A stretch of 64,000 nt of DNA from Microcyclospora pomicola (GCA_002786065.1 NHNY01000009.1:62001-126000), one strand, 5' to 3'. Counted from the first letter of the stretch, positions 31,545 through 44,185 are shown. Numbers and translations: made by a program. Notes: generated from the letters alone by a model not told the origin.

Positions 31545-33326
31545 ATGATATACACCACACAGTCTTTACTTGTCAGCAACTCCGTGGCTGAACTCAGTCC
31601 TTCTATGATTATGGCGGAGACCGATCATCTACAGCATGTCTACTTCTTCCTCGTTGAGCAGGATAGTTGCGAACAGCAGGCACTGGAGAAATCGCCTCAC
31701 ATCACTTCACACGCATCTCCTCGTCACGATGCAACGCGATCACAGTCTGACGGCAAGCTTTCGTTGGCCCAGCTGCCATATGATTCACCCATCTCCGGTG
31801 ATCTGACGCTACCTGAGTCTGCTACCTCTGAGCCTGCCTTCCAAAGCGTTCCGCTTGTCGACTCGCAGGGAGAGCAGATATCAACAAGATCTACAGTTTT
31901 CGATCAAACCAATTCTCTACACGACAAAGACTCTTCGTGCAGTAGTAGCATTGGTTCTGGCGAGTCGACATTCAACCCAGAGGCCCCTACTTTCACCCCA
32001 TGTGCCTTACCTTCGGGCGACGAAACATTGGGAGAGGGCAGGACTGTGCCAGAATCAGGCCCGTGCTATGACTTACGCGATTCAGCTGGAAAGGGAAAGG
32101 GTTTGTTCGCCAATCGCTTTATTCCTCGTGGTGCGCTTATTATTCGAGAGAAACCGCTCGTTACCAGCAACAACCAGTTGGTCCACGTGTGCAGGCAATA
32201 CAATGCTCTCACCAGTGCACGAAAGCGTATCTTCGACGAACTACATTCTTACCAGCCCGACTATCTCGACTTTGAGGCTGTCAGCAGATTTGATATAATA
32301 GATTCCAAACGAGCGGATCCTGGCAACTCTGATTTCGAAGACTTGGTCGCAAATCAAGTAAGAGTCATGGGAATCTTCGCAACCAACAACTTCTCTACCG
32401 TCGATGAGGATCACTTGGCCCTATTCGCGACGATTTCTCGTCTCAACCACTCGTGCATGCCGAATTCTTACCACTTCTACAATCCACATGAGAATGCTAT
32501 GACTATACATGCGTCGCAAGACATTGCTCAAGGCACTGAGCTTCTCGTCGACTACATCCAAGGCGCATCTACCTATCAAGTCAGACCCCAGAGAATCGAA
32601 CAGCTTCGCAGCAAGTACGGCTTTACGTGTCAATGCCCAGCATGTTCGGACCGGACGGAGAACTCGAATGATCGTCGCACGATGCTCAACGATGTCATGT
32701 GGGGACTCCAGATGTACATCGACCACGGCCCCGGACAGACTCCGGATCGAAATAATTACCACCCGTCGACCCCTGAACTGGCTTTGACGCAGGTGGAACA
32801 TGCGCTGGACCTGTTCAGAGCTGAAGGTATTGTCAACGTTGAGCTTCTGAAGGCGTTGCGCATCGCCTCGATCATCTCACTACAGCTCGGCGCCCTAGAG
32901 GGCGCACGCCACTATACGACATTCGAGATTGAAATCTCGAACGACCTCGCAGGGGCTGCTGCGTATCAGTTTGAGATCATGGGCTGGGGACCAGCCACGG
33001 CCTGGGCAGCACATATCGAGCAGATGCTGACGGCCGTGCAGCACGTCGAGCATGATACGGACCGCTTGCTCAGGATGAAGTCAGAAGATGAGGCGAGGAA
33101 GAACCATAGGCTTTATGCTGAGCATGGTCAGAATATTGCGACCGCTACCCATTACCAAGCTTACACAGATGATGCCGCTGAGGATGCACAGATCAGGGCA
33201 CAGATCAAGGCTTACAAAAAGCGGTTCGCGAAGCAGAAAGCCAAGGCAAAGAAGAGGGAGCAGGCCGTTGCTGGAGCACAAACTTCGAACAATGATACAC
33301 CGAACCTCGACCACTCATCAACGTAA
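31545..33326 (+). CDS. SET-domain protein (SMYD/Set5-like)
   Basis: Single exon; 593 residues from the ATG at 31545. Later in-frame ATGs (31605, 31611) are alternative starts. The N-terminal 165 residues are Ser-rich and disordered. The SET domain begins with GKGKGLFANRFIPRGALIIR, has the substrate and cofactor motif RLNHSCMPNSYHFYN and the G-T-E-L-L-V-D-Y-I motif, and ends with the post-SET zinc ligands CQCPAC. No MYND zinc finger is visible between the SET halves, which separates it from classic SMYD enzymes; many fungal members look like this. After the SET domain a helical region (about 390-560) resembles a TPR-like repeat, followed by a Lys-rich tail. It is presumably a protein lysine methyltransferase of unknown substrate. 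Confidence 0.85.
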   Translation: MIYTTQSLLVSNSVAELSPSMIMAETDHLQHVYFFLVEQDSCEQQALEKSPHITSHASPRHDATRSQSDGKLSLAQLPYDSPISGDLTLPESATSEPAFQSVPLVDSQGEQISTRSTVFDQTNSLHDKDSSCSSSIGSGESTFNPEAPTFTPCALPSGDETLGEGRTVPESGPCYDLRDSAGKGKGLFANRFIPRGALIIREKPLVTSNNQLVHVCRQYNALTSARKRIFDELHSYQPDYLDFEAVSRFDIIDSKRADPGNSDFEDLVANQVRVMGIFATNNFSTVDEDHLALFATISRLNHSCMPNSYHFYNPHENAMTIHASQDIAQGTELLVDYIQGASTYQVRPQRIEQLRSKYGFTCQCPACSDRTENSNDRRTMLNDVMWGLQMYIDHGPGQTPDRNNYHPSTPELALTQVEHALDLFRAEGIVNVELLKALRIASIISLQLGALEGARHYTTFEIEISNDLAGAAAYQFEIMGWGPATAWAAHIEQMLTAVQHVEHDTDRLLRMKSEDEARKNHRLYAEHGQNIATATHYQAYTDDAAEDAQIRAQIKAYKKRFAKQKAKAKKREQAVAGAQTSNNDTPNLDHSST

Positions 33327-33927
33327 TTGCGTCAAAACAAGGTCAGACGTCTCGGCGATACATTTGCACTTGTTCTTGTGTCCCACGATCAGACCTCGCT
33401 GTCTGTCGACGGAAGAATTACTTGCTCGACGTCGCCTCTTTAAGGTGATGGCAAGACATACTCATACATGTATCGACGTCCGCATACTTTCAGTTCAGTT
33501 TTTCCGCAGTACATGCATGATTTACCTGGGTTACATGTCATGCACTGGCATGAGAGGAACGGACGGTGTCTCATACTTTCCATAGCGCGCTCACATGCAA
33601 GAACAACTTTTGATCCACTGTCATACCCTCCTCCTGTCACGGCGATCATGCGTGAAGTATGTCTCGTCCTGTATTGACTAGTCGTAAGAATCGAGGTGGG
33701 GTGATGCAAGGTGTTGTTCTAGCCAGGGGTCTTTCAGCCTTCAGGACAGCTGAACCTCCGAGAGCCCCACCTCTAGGTCGACATATGTGTTGCTGGCAAT
33801 TGAAAACACAACGACGTTTCAGCCCTCAAGCACGCTCTCTTCGTGAACAAGACTCACTCGTTGTCGCTGTTGGCTCCCCTAACCTCACCTTCTCTCCAAC
33901 ATTAGCCCACTGCGACACACGGACAAC
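33327..33927. other. Intergenic, promoter of the epimerase gene
   Basis: 601 bp between two plus-strand genes; no gene supported. Confidence 0.5.
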
Positions 33928-35156
33928 ATGGTTATCGGATCTGTACTAGTGACTGGGTAGGACCATCCCCAAACTCAATCCTCACTTTCCAATGCGACCA
34001 CGACTGATGAGTGGATAGTGGGACCGGATATATCGGCTCCTTCACCGCCCTCGCCCTCCTCGAGGCCGACTACAAGGTTGTCATCGTCGATAACCTCTAC
34101 AACTCCTCCGCCGAAGTCCTCAATCGCATCGAGCTCATCTGCGGCAAGAAGCCGGAGTACATCCAATGCGACATCACGGATGAGGCCAAGTTGGACCAGG
34201 TCTTTGACGCGCACCCCGACATCGACAATGTCATTCATTTCGCCGCCCTCAAAGCTGTGGGCGAGTCGGGAGAGATCCCACTCGACTACTACCAGGTCAA
34301 TGTCTACGGCACATTGTGCCTGCTCAAGAGCATGAAGAAGCACAATGTGACCAACATCGTCTTTTCCTCCTCGGCCACGGTGTATGGCGATGCCACGCGC
34401 TTCCCGAACATGATCCCCATCCCCGAGGAATGCCCGTTGGGCCCAACCAACCCTTACGGAAACACCAAGTTCACGGTGGAGACCATGATCACGGATCACG
34501 TCAACGCTGAACGCGCGAACGCGAAGAAGAATGGCAAGAGCGGAGACGAGTTCAACGCGGCACTGTTGCGATACTTCAATCCTGCTGGGAGCCACCCAAG
34601 CGGTATCATGGGCGAGGATCCTCAGGGAGTACCGTACAACCTCTTGCCATTGCTGGCGCAGGTTGCAGTCGGCAAGCGGGAGAAATTGCTAGTATTTGGT
34701 GACGGTATGTGCAGCTACTGACATACCGCTGAGGATACATGCTGACGAGAGATAGACTACAAATCCAAGGACGGCACCGCAATCCGCGACTACATCCACA
34801 TCCTCGATCTGTCCCGCGGTCACTTGGTTGCCTTGAACCACCTGCGCTCGAAGAAACCTGGAGTACGCGCCTGGAATCTTGGCACAGGAAAAGGCTCCAC
34901 AGTCTTCGAGATGATCGACGCCTTCTCCGCTGCAGTCGGTGGCAAGCTGCCGTACGAGGTCGTCGGACGTCGTGCTGGCGATGTACTGAACCTGACTGCA
35001 AACGCGACCCGAGCGAACGAGGAGCTAGACTGGAAGACGCAGCACACGCTCGAAGAGGCGTGCTCTGATCTGTGGCGTTGGACCGAGAACAACCCACAAG
35101 GTTACAGACAGGACCCGCCGAAGGAGTTCTTGGAGAAGCTCAAGGCACAGAAGTGA
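33928..35156 (+). CDS. UDP-glucose 4-epimerase
   Basis: Three exons: 33928-33956, 34019-34704 and 34756-35156; introns of 62 and 51 nt. The first exon is only 29 nt and the splice creates the NAD-binding VTGGTGYIGS motif. The 371-residue product keeps the short-chain dehydrogenase active site: FSSSATVYG (catalytic Ser) and NPYGNTKFTVE (Tyr-x-x-x-Lys). RYFNPAGSHPSGIMGEDPQG and AIRDYIHILDLSRGH are further hallmarks of GalE. It interconverts UDP-glucose and UDP-galactose with bound NAD, feeding the Leloir pathway and galactose-containing wall glycans. It lacks the C-terminal mutarotase domain of yeast Gal10, as usual in filamentous ascomycetes. Confidence 0.96.
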
Positions 35157-35714
35157 AGAAGTGTCTAAGCTGTAGTTGCGCACCTGGTACAGCTACGATG
35201 AACGAAGAATGTATTGACACATGCATAGAGCATAACGAAGCAGGCTTAGAAAAGTAGAAATATAAAGGAATGGAATGTTTCCCCGAATACTCGTCGAGCC
35301 TTTCCGATAGGAATTGGATGAGTACAAGTTGTGGACTCGTGGAGCAGGGTCAGAATGTAAGTCAATCTTTCACAAACAAAATATTCACAGCAAGTGTGCC
35401 ATAAGGCGAGAGCTGTCCTAGGCATGTTGCCTCGCGTTGCTAAGTGGCCCTGATGCTCGTGGTTTGTGCCCGGGAACGTCCGACTTCACCTCGCAATGCT
35501 ACACGACAGGTCAATTCATCTCGACCTAGACTGTTCACAGGCAATCGTCTTCTACGTTGAGAAGGTGACATGCGAATCATTGCGACGGCCCTGAGTCTCG
35601 TAGAGACACCGTCGACACTAGAGACCAAGGAATTGAGCCCGCACTCGCAAGATGCTTGCACAGTGTGGCTGATCGAGTCTGCATTGATCAAGGGACACAG
35701 CTTTTAAACACAGC
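35157..35714. other. Intergenic
   Basis: 558 bp between two plus-strand genes; no gene supported. Confidence 0.5.
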
Positions 35715-37821
35715 ATGATGCCTGGTTCAAGTAAAGCAGTGCGGCGACCCCATTCCGCTGGGCAGGTGCAGAGCAATGCAAGAGTCAATCGAACACCAAT
35801 CCGGCGATCGAGAGCATTGATCACGTACGGCAGAGTCAGCAAGCCGCTACCTTTAGCAGGAAACCATTTCTTAAGCAGGAATTTGTTCGATTTGTTTTCC
35901 GACGGAGAACATGAGGATGCGGTAGACGTTTCGAACGAGCCAGATTCCTCGTCTGGTGATTCGCTATTGTCCGATGCTGAAAATATCCATCGAGGGGCGG
36001 AGACTGAGATTCCGCGGGAGAGGCTTCCACAGCACGTCAATGCGTCGTCGGGGGCGCATGCTCAGGGGATAAGGAAAGCTAAAGTGGAACAAAGTTGTCA
36101 GAACGCATCGAGAAGAGCCCGAACGTCTCGCGAGTCGTCAGATCGTGTAGGTTCACACAGTGAATCGGCGCGGAAGACCTCGAAGAAACGATCAGGTGAT
36201 GGCATACATGGAGCCTGCAGAGTCATGCCTAAATCGAAGAAGGGCAACACAAGAGGTAGAAAGAAGGGCAAACCAGCAGCCGGCGAGCTCATTTTAGTCG
36301 CGAGTCCTGTACAATCCGGCTACATACCCCCTGACAGCAGACCACCGAGCATCACCACTGAAGATCCAATACTAGATGAAGCGAGTTTGTTCGTACCCAG
36401 TCACACTCCGATCGTCAACGCCAGCAAGCACGGAAACAAGTCTATGTCGAGACACGTACGGAAATTTGCTGCCACACCTCTTCTTGAGGCGAAGCGAAGG
36501 ACACGTAGAAAGCATGCATACATGGCATGTACCGAGGACAAGACGGTTCGACGAGGTGCCGATGGTTTCGAATCGCCAGAAATGAAGGTAAGTCGCGATG
36601 TTCGACGGACCAAGCGCCTGCAATATCCGCAGAATATGCATGGGATTCATTTTGCCGCCATGAAACTGAGCAGCGGTCCGCTACCAGGTACCGTCTTCGA
36701 TACTGAAGATGGACGTCTGCCACTATCGTATGAAGCCGACAATACTGTTGACGTATATCATGAGGAGCTGTCTGCTCGCCAGGAACTGGCTCAGGCGGGA
36801 GCATGGCCACCCCAAGATCGTGACCATATGGCAAAAAGTACCGTCAGGAATGCGCTGGTGATGGCTCAATTGTCTTCCATATCTGCTCCTGCGCTCCGAA
36901 GTCGTGATGATCAGGATGACGATGGGGACTATGGGGAAGCAGATGATGAGCGAGATGAAGAGGCGGACGAAGAAGAGCGAGACCGGAATGAAACAGACGA
37001 AGAACATGACATTGGCGAGAGTGAGGGCGAGGGGGACGATGGGGAGGAGGATGGGGACGACGAAGTCCACATCGAAGATCTTGGCGTAGAGATGGAAGTG
37101 GAGCAAGCGACGGAGCGAGACTCACCACAGGCATCTCAGCTGTTCGAAAAACAGCATCTCGACGACGGCGCCGGCACGAGGTTCAGAGGCTCGGTTCCTG
37201 AGCACCGTAAAGCCACGAATGGATATCCAGAGCAATCTTCGGACACTGAGCACCAGTCCCCTTCTCTCCTTGATCGACAGACTTCCGAAGAAAATGCTTT
37301 CGACTCCCAGGAGCCAAAATTCCCTGATCCGCGGCATTCACGACCACTTCACCGCCAGCACTTAGCGGACAATCACGACATTACCTTCGACATTCTTCCA
37401 AATGTCGCACGGAATCCTCGCGTGCTTCATGAAATCACACTGCCATGTAAGTCAACTCCTGAAGGGATCATTCTGATATCACCCTGATACTAATGTTTCA
37501 CCACTAGTCCAATCAGCTCAACGACCACGACATCACTCGGTCCTGAAGAATACAGTTCCAGCATATCCCAACGCGAGTATCTGTGAGAATGATACAGCAG
37601 TCAACACCCGCCGGAATAGTGGCATGGCGAAGGCGACAGACAGCGGCTACTTCTCCCGCGAAGGTCATACATCGGATCGAGCAGCTGAAGGTCAAGGCGA
37701 CCTCCCCACTCGGCGAGAGTCAAGCTCAATGCTCGTAGAGGATTCTGTCCTTGTTCCGCACAGCGAGAACACCATTTACGAAACTTCACCAATGCCTTCG
37801 CATTACTTTTGCACAAGTTAG
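35715..37821 (+). CDS. Acidic/basic nuclear-looking protein, function unknown
   Basis: Two exons, 35715-37446 and 37508-37821, with a 61-nt intron (GTAAGT..CTAG, ACTAAT branch), giving 681 residues. I do not recognise a family. The N terminus is basic (MMPGSSKAVRRPHSAGQVQ, then TPIRRSRALITYGRV), and several Arg/Lys-rich blocks follow (KSKKGNTRGRKKGKPAAGEL; EAKRRTRRKHAYMACTE). A compact block near 310-370 includes FAAMKLSSGPLPGTVFDTED and VDVYHEELSARQELAQAGAW. An acidic tract of about 60 residues starts near 395 (RDDQDDDGDYGEADDERDEE). The basic plus acidic composition resembles chromatin or nucleolar proteins, but that is inference. Ser- and Arg-rich tails suggest heavy phosphorylation. Confidence 0.65.
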
Positions 37822-38133
37822 CTGTGACAAACCTTGTTTGCAGGAAGCCAAATGGGAAGGTCTGAGGGAGCAGGCGATTAGACTATGGGCATTAACGCAG
37901 TTGATATCTGCTATCCAGTGTAGCTGTGGCGGCAGTTTTATTGTGCCTGTACTTCGCTCGTTCGCTACGTATGCAGTAAGCATGGCGGAAGAGTGACTTT
38001 TGCTGGGGTTTGTCACGATACGGTCGACAAGGAACTGCAGCCCACTGTCGTGTTTGCTGACTTCCACGCATCGCTCACCAGCCATTGAAGCGTTCCATCC
38101 AGATACCTTGAAAACACCCACAACGCACCTCGT

Positions 38134-39551
38134 CTACCGCACTGTAGCCCCCGTCAAGCTCTCAACCGTACACGTCCCCTGCTTGGTCCGCAGTGTCGCC
38201 ACGCCCGTCCGCCCACTATCCTTCAGCTGCTCCACGGCCGCGACATCGAACGCGACCTCCTTGTTCTCCGTCGTCGTGAAGCCCGCCTGGCAGTAATCCC
38301 ACACCTTCTTCTTCGGGTTGAGCACGCCCTCGGGCTCACCCTCCCAGCCCTCGAAATACACGCGCTCGCCAGCTTCCGCGCCCGCCGGCGGGTTGACGAG
38401 TTCGACGGGCCCGGCGTGCGTGTCAGCTTCGCCCGGCGCGAGACGCGGGGACGCTGCCAGGACCATGGCCGCGGACAGGATGCCGCGCATCTTGACGGGC
38501 TTGAGGTTGCAGACGGCGATGATCTTGCGGCCCTGCATGGCCTCGAGCGGCACCAGGCCGTTCAAACCCGAGCAGACCGTGCGTACCACCACGCCTTCGT
38601 GCTCCGAGGTGTTGTCGGTGCCGGGCGCGTCGCCGCACGCGATGGTGCTGACGTACAGCGAGTCGGCGTCGGGGTGTTGGATGGCTTTTAGGATGTGGCC
38701 GACGCGCAGGTCGATGAGCGAGGGTGAGAGCGGTTTGTCCGCCGCCGGTGCATTCTTCTGCGGTTTGGGCTGCTTGGCTTTCTTCTCCTTCTTCTCCGTG
38801 GGAAAGTTGGCCCCGACAGCGTTTGCGACCGTCTCACCTACGTCCTTGCCCTTGCCGCCGTCCTTCTTGCTGGACTTGTCCGCCGCCGCAGCTTTGGCGT
38901 CTGCGCTCGCCGCGGATGTGACTGTACCTCCTGCCGCCGCTGCCGCATCTGCCAATGCCTTCTCCTTCTTCTTCCGCTCTTTCTCCGCCTTCTGGTCGAT
39001 CGGCTTCGGGTAGAAGACGACGTCGTCCGGGGAGATCGCGACCTTCTCGCCCTCGGCCACCTTCAACCCAAACACCGGGGCATTCTGCACGAAATCCAGC
39101 CATCGCACGATGTTATGATATCCCTGCTCGCCTGTCCGCTGCTCGGCGCTCCAACCCTGCACGACCGGTGCCAGGCGCGCGTACATGGCCACATCCGCAA
39201 CACTGGGCTTGGCTCCGAGCAGCGTCGTGCGCGTGGCCAGGTGGGTGTTGAGGGCGGACAGCCGCTCCGCGGATTTGGCGGCGTCTTCGCCGGCGGTAGC
39301 AATGTGCGAGGACGTGGTGAGCCATTGCTCAATCTCGGTCTTGTCTGTGCCGGAGTACTGCAACAGCGTAGTAGCGACAAGTCAGCGTATATTCTCTAAC
39401 GTTTGAATGGGAAAGATGCCCTTACCTCGACAGTCGAGAAGATGGCTTTGGACAGCTTCACCGGGTCATCTTCTGCGTCTTTGGCTTGCGGGTATGAAGA
39501 CTGGATGATGCTGAGGTTCTTCAACCCATTCTCAAGCCCGGTCGATGCCAT
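38134..39551 (-). CDS. ARC1: tRNA-aminoacylation cofactor Arc1 (EMAPII/p43-type tRNA-binding protein)
   Basis: Two exons, 39426-39551 and 38134-39357, intron 68 nt (GTAAGG..TTGCAG), product 449 residues. The N-terminal 135 residues are GST-C-like (SALNTHLATRTTLLGAKPSV; DVAMYARLAPVVQGW) and would bind the synthetases. A Lys/Ala-rich linker (about 160-240, for example KPIDQKAEKERKKKEKALAD) contacts tRNA. The C-terminal OB fold of the Trbp111/EMAPII family starts at LIDLRVGHILKAIQHPDADS and includes VVVRTVCSGLNGLVPLEAMQ and CNLKPVKMRGILSAAMVLAA. Yeast Arc1 brings methionyl- and glutamyl-tRNA synthetases to their tRNAs in the cytoplasm. It converges with the preceding gene 312 bp away. Confidence 0.93.
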
Positions 39552-40022
39552 TCTGGTTAAGATGCGGAAAGGAAGCTCGCGTGCGAATCGAGTGGTGGAT
39601 GAGGGGCAGTGAACGGCGGTGGCTCGCGCGAGCAGGCGGAGGGATTGTGAAGGCTTCAGCTTGGGAGATCTCGTGGAGACTTAGGTAGATTGGCGACGTG
39701 GAATGGGGTTACAGGTGAGGTGGTTTGAATCTGATTGTGTGTGATAGGAATTATAAGCCAGAGCGGTGCAGTCATACCTTTTACCTCTCCAATTTATGAC
39801 TTTTTGGAGGGTCTCACGACCCCACATTTCACCGCGAAATTTAACAAAGCCCACGCTGTAGTATAAAGTATTTACCTTATGTAAGAACAGCATGAAATGT
39901 AAGGTCATTCAGTCATGATTAGAAGTAGTCTAGCATATTCTCATCAAGCATGGACAGCTTCAAGCGTAATTCGTACCTCTTCGAGTGCGAGTCAAGTCCT
40001 GCCTGACCCTACCACTGTAGTC
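39552..40022. other. Intergenic, ARC1 promoter
   Basis: 471 bp upstream of ARC1 and downstream of the PI31-type gene, both on the minus strand. No gene supported. Confidence 0.5.
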
Positions 40023-41318
40023 TCAGATGAAGTCTCCGCCACCAAAGCCGCCGAATGGGTTTGGTGGTCGGCCACCCATGCCCGCTCCTCGCGGATGACC
40101 ACCCATCCCAGGACCAACTGGGTCGTATCTGCTGCCCGGTGGTGCTTGTGGGTCATAGCCGCCTCCTCTCTGCCCTTGTCCCGCAAACAAAGGATCGTCA
40201 AACGTAGGATGCATTCCACCTCCGCCTCCTCTAGGGAAGCCTGGCCCCAGACCACCTCGAAGTGGGTCATGAGGCCCAAGACCAACTGGATATAGATCTC
40301 TTTCACCGTAGTTTGGGAACCCTCCAGTCGGGATGCCTCGTGGAGGCCGCATGATCCCATGCTCGTCTTCGAATCCGGGCATCGGCTCGGGCATCGGTCG
40401 TCTCGGTTGCGCCAGCGGATCTGCTAAAGGATATGGTCGACCAGGATCGTTCCTGTCGTCGCGCAACGGATCTCGACGTGGCCTGTCCGGCTCCCGACCC
40501 GGTGCGGGCTCTCGACCTTGACCTCTGCCTGTGGACTGTGTATCTTGTGTCTCCTCGTATCCTTCCTTGTGGATGCTAGGCGCAAGCTTTTGAATCAGCC
40601 GCAACCGCATCAGCTTCGCCAAATCACTCAATCGTCCCGCCGTGATGAACACCTCGCTGATCCTCCGCACCGACTCCTCCTCATTTGATCCTTCCCCACC
40701 CACTGTAGCGGGCAGCTGGCTCTCGCTGATATAATCCTGCGCGATGACATCGAATGTGGAGGTCTTGTCGTCGCCCAGGCCCATGCCCATGACCACGACC
40801 TTGCGGCCCATGCGGTTGATCTTGAGCAGGTATTCCATGCTGCTCTGTGTATGTGCATATCGAAACGCGTAGTGGCCGGCATTCGCGTTCCATTCTGCAG
40901 GGAGTCGTTGCTGCTGTGGGTTATCTGTTGACTGGGCTTCGATCTTGTGGTCTTCACCTAGACCGATGAGCCGGAAGCCGACGTTGATCATGCAGGCGTG
41001 TGTTGCGAGTGCGATCGCGTCGTACGAAGTCTTGAGAGCTGGCGAAGCGTCTCTCGGGAGGGAGTGGATCATGGTCCGACTCAGGTGCGTCGAGCTGAGC
41101 ACATTGCCGATTTCTGGATCGCTGGCCATGTTCGCGTCTTCTGCTTCAGCAGGGTTATGTGGTGAGTTGGAAGCAGGGCGTGCCGTCGAGCTTGGGGTCT
41201 CTGGGTGCAGTGAAGACATGACGGGATTGGGTGATTTCGATACAGGTCCGGCCGTTCTAGCTTGGGCTCTAAGCGGCTGAGATGGATGACGCTGTTGTTT
41301 CGGCCGCCTTTGATCCAT
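40023..41318 (-). CDS. PI31-type proteasome regulator
   Basis: Single exon, 431 residues. After a Pro/Ser-rich leader of about 85 residues comes the PI31 N-terminal fold: KTSYDAIALATHACMINVGF, NANAGHYAFRYAHTQSSMEY and RKVVVMGMGLGDDKTSTFDV. The C-terminal half is Pro-, Gly- and Arg-rich with RRDPLRDDRND, PRRPMPEPMPGFEDEHG and a final GGRPPNPFGGFGGGDFI, matching the PI31 C-terminal region that enters the 20S core. Animal PI31 and yeast Fub1 bind the 20S proteasome and affect its assembly and activity. This is the second proteasome gene in the window after RPN1, about 11 kb away, on the same strand. Confidence 0.9.
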   Translation of the reverse strand: MDQRRPKQQRHPSQPLRAQARTAGPVSKSPNPVMSSLHPETPSSTARPASNSPHNPAEAEDANMASDPEIGNVLSSTHLSRTMIHSLPRDASPALKTSYDAIALATHACMINVGFRLIGLGEDHKIEAQSTDNPQQQRLPAEWNANAGHYAFRYAHTQSSMEYLLKINRMGRKVVVMGMGLGDDKTSTFDVIAQDYISESQLPATVGGEGSNEEESVRRISEVFITAGRLSDLAKLMRLRLIQKLAPSIHKEGYEETQDTQSTGRGQGREPAPGREPDRPRRDPLRDDRNDPGRPYPLADPLAQPRRPMPEPMPGFEDEHGIMRPPRGIPTGGFPNYGERDLYPVGLGPHDPLRGGLGPGFPRGGGGGMHPTFDDPLFAGQGQRGGGYDPQAPPGSRYDPVGPGMGGHPRGAGMGGRPPNPFGGFGGGDFI

Positions 41319-44171
41319 GTAGGTAGCGCCCTCTTATCGATACAGTTTAAGCAAATCGCCCGAGATCGATCGTACTCGGCAGCGGGCCGCCGATCGCGTT
41401 TGATCGTGCAGACACATGGTTCTTATCGCATCCATCTGGATCTTATCTGGCAAAGACACAACGAAGATCGGATGAAGACTGCCAGAGGTTTGAACTCAGT
41501 ACTGAGTACGGGTCCAAGGATATGAATGTCTCTCTCCGCTGCTTGGAGACTATTGTATCCTGCTACCACTTTGTCAAAGTCGCACGTAATGAACACTATG
41601 ATGACACCCATTCATCAAGTACTAGGTTCTCCAAGCATGCGTTGTCTATTCCCTTGATCCCTGCTCATGTGCGATGATGCGACTACACGCAGCATGTGCC
41701 CATCTTGAGCTCAGTCGGTGAAGCAACCCCTGTGGGACAGCACTCAAGTGAGCTCCCAGCAAAGGGTATACAGGGCTGAGGAAGCTGGGTTCCGCGACAT
41801 CGTTCTACTGGACAGTACTTGGAGGCATCAGCTTGCCATACTCAACGCTATTGCGACGATGGGCCATCAGTGGGTCTGATCATATTCCACTTATGTAGAT
41901 CTATCGCAGATCTCGCTCGTCTATGGTGACCTTGCGTCCTTTGGGGTCTTGCTCGCAACAGGATCAGTATCATCCGTGTGCACCGTACTTTGACTCTGAA
42001 GAGAAGCTGTAGTAGCAGCGGACATGGCTTGCCTTTCGGACTACACCTCCTTACGTAGCTCAGTCGTGACGCCGTATAGCGAGGTGATATGGTGTGGATC
42101 TCCACGATTGGCAGGTCAGACACCAGCCTTGATCGGACCAGTACGTGTAGGCCGATCACGTCATGTTGGCAGTACGTGTCAAGTGGCCAAAGCCTGGCCT
42201 GGTGTGTCTTGCGAAGGCTTGTCCATAGCGGGAGTATTGAGTCAACGAATCGTCCTGTGCAGAAACATTAAAAGTAACCGAAATTGCCAAGTCAATATTC
42301 ATCGAGAACGATGTGTGATCGTGAACTAGTGAAGAAGCCGTGTGTAGTGAAGTTCTCAGCATGAACGTGGTAGAACAAGGAAAGGTAGGGTAACCTATGA
42401 ATCTTGAGTGGGCGCGATCGAAACTCCGATCTTTGCAGAGGGGGACACTCGAGACCGACATGTGTCTCGCACTGGCAAGAGGCTCTATCGACGTATGTCG
42501 CAGAATTGCCGGAATGTGATCACGCTCCTACGTCTGCATCGAGCTCGACGAGAAGTGACCTACGTGTAGAATAAGGGACTTCAGGTTTCCACTGATATCG
42601 ACTTCGAAAAGAAGAAGGGCATTCTGTTCGCGAAGGTATTGCTTGAACTCGAGCAAGCGGACAATGTTCAGGCAGTGAGGGCGCAGGCATGCAGGCAGCG
42701 TTCTAGCGACACACCGCATGGCACCATTTCCCCCCGAGCTGACCAGATGCTGTCACAGCTGTCGGGAGATGGTCGCATGAGGCTGATGATGTTGGTGCAT
42801 GAAAAGCATATCTCGAAAATATCAAGTCATGTCCAATCATTTCCGCGGCCATGCCCCAAGGCCATGTCGGCGAGCCGAAGCGCAAGGCTGTGTATGCAAC
42901 CATGCGGCCATGCAACACTCTGACCGGTACAAATGGTTGTTCGAAATGAACGTAGATGCATGTCTGTGAAAGTCAAATTAGGCGGCCACGCCTTGGAATA
43001 TCTGGAGCTTCCCATTCAGGAGCATCGCTAACGTTGCTGCATTGAATCGGGATGGTGGAGAATCCAGAACCTCCGAGCATTTGGCAGGACTTTGGACTGC
43101 ACATTTGGTAATTGTCAGCATCAATCGTCCGTTGCTGGCGAGTCCTGTACTTGGGCAAGCCTTGCATCTACGTCCATACTACTGCATCTCGTAGCTTATA
43201 GTCGCGCAGTAGGCCGGTCTTCTATGGTGATGGCGTTGCTGTGCATGTGGAGGCATCGGGACAGCTTGATCCTCCAATGTGGCCCGCCCCCATGCGGAGG
43301 AGGGTCAGTAAGGATCGCGCGCGCGGCGTCAACCGCAGGGCATGCATCATGGGGCCGCGATGTGCACTATTGAACCATGGGCGAGATGGTCGTGATGATG
43401 GAGATGTAGATCGTGGCTTGGGCGAGAAAGTGTAGAATCGCGCTCTCCGAACGTCGGCGTTTCCTAAAAGGGAAACCCAACAGCGGCGACCAAGCTCCCC
43501 GCCATGGTACCTAGCTTACGAGCTCTGTAGATTCCTTTTCACGGTATGGGAATCCGCTTCATTTCGATAGCATTGTTTCAGCTCGACATGGGAATTAGTC
43601 GGTAGTTGATCTCCATATACTGTACTGAGGTCTATCGAAGACAAACGATACCGCGGGTGACGAACCGCAAGCCGCGCCAATAGAAATCCTGGTTCCGCGG
43701 AAACGCATCTCGATATCTGCAACAACACTGAACATCATTGGCTGCGACATGGGTGAAATCGTGATGGCCCCAGCCAATCTGGAAAGGGTCTGAACGCGAG
43801 TTGGCGAAAGCAGAGTGATCCTACAATCATTAGACACTTGCCGAATAGCCAGACGTCCATGCCGAACACGAAGGATCAAAGAAGCCGAGCAATGGCAATC
43901 ACAATATCCGATATGAAACCTCGAGTGCTATGACGGCAATTCAGGGTCGGGAGAATCAAAGTCGTCCAGGAATAGTAACTCAGCATCACAAACTGCAGGT
44001 CTTGACCGGTCTCTCGTTCTCGCTAGACGAGACGCGAACGGAACCGAGACCGGTGTTTGACTTACAAGAATGCCGGACGACAAGACCCAAGCGGACGAAT
44101 TAGCGATCACATGAGCAGAGTCCCACGGGCCGCCAGACACGGACGATGGGGAGTTTGGGGAGAGGTGATGT

Positions 44172-44185
44172 CGCGCGCGCGCGCG
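44172..44185. repeat. (CG)7 run
   Basis: Seven consecutive CG dinucleotides inside the gene-poor region. Such runs are prone to Z-form DNA; meaning unknown. Confidence 0.8.
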
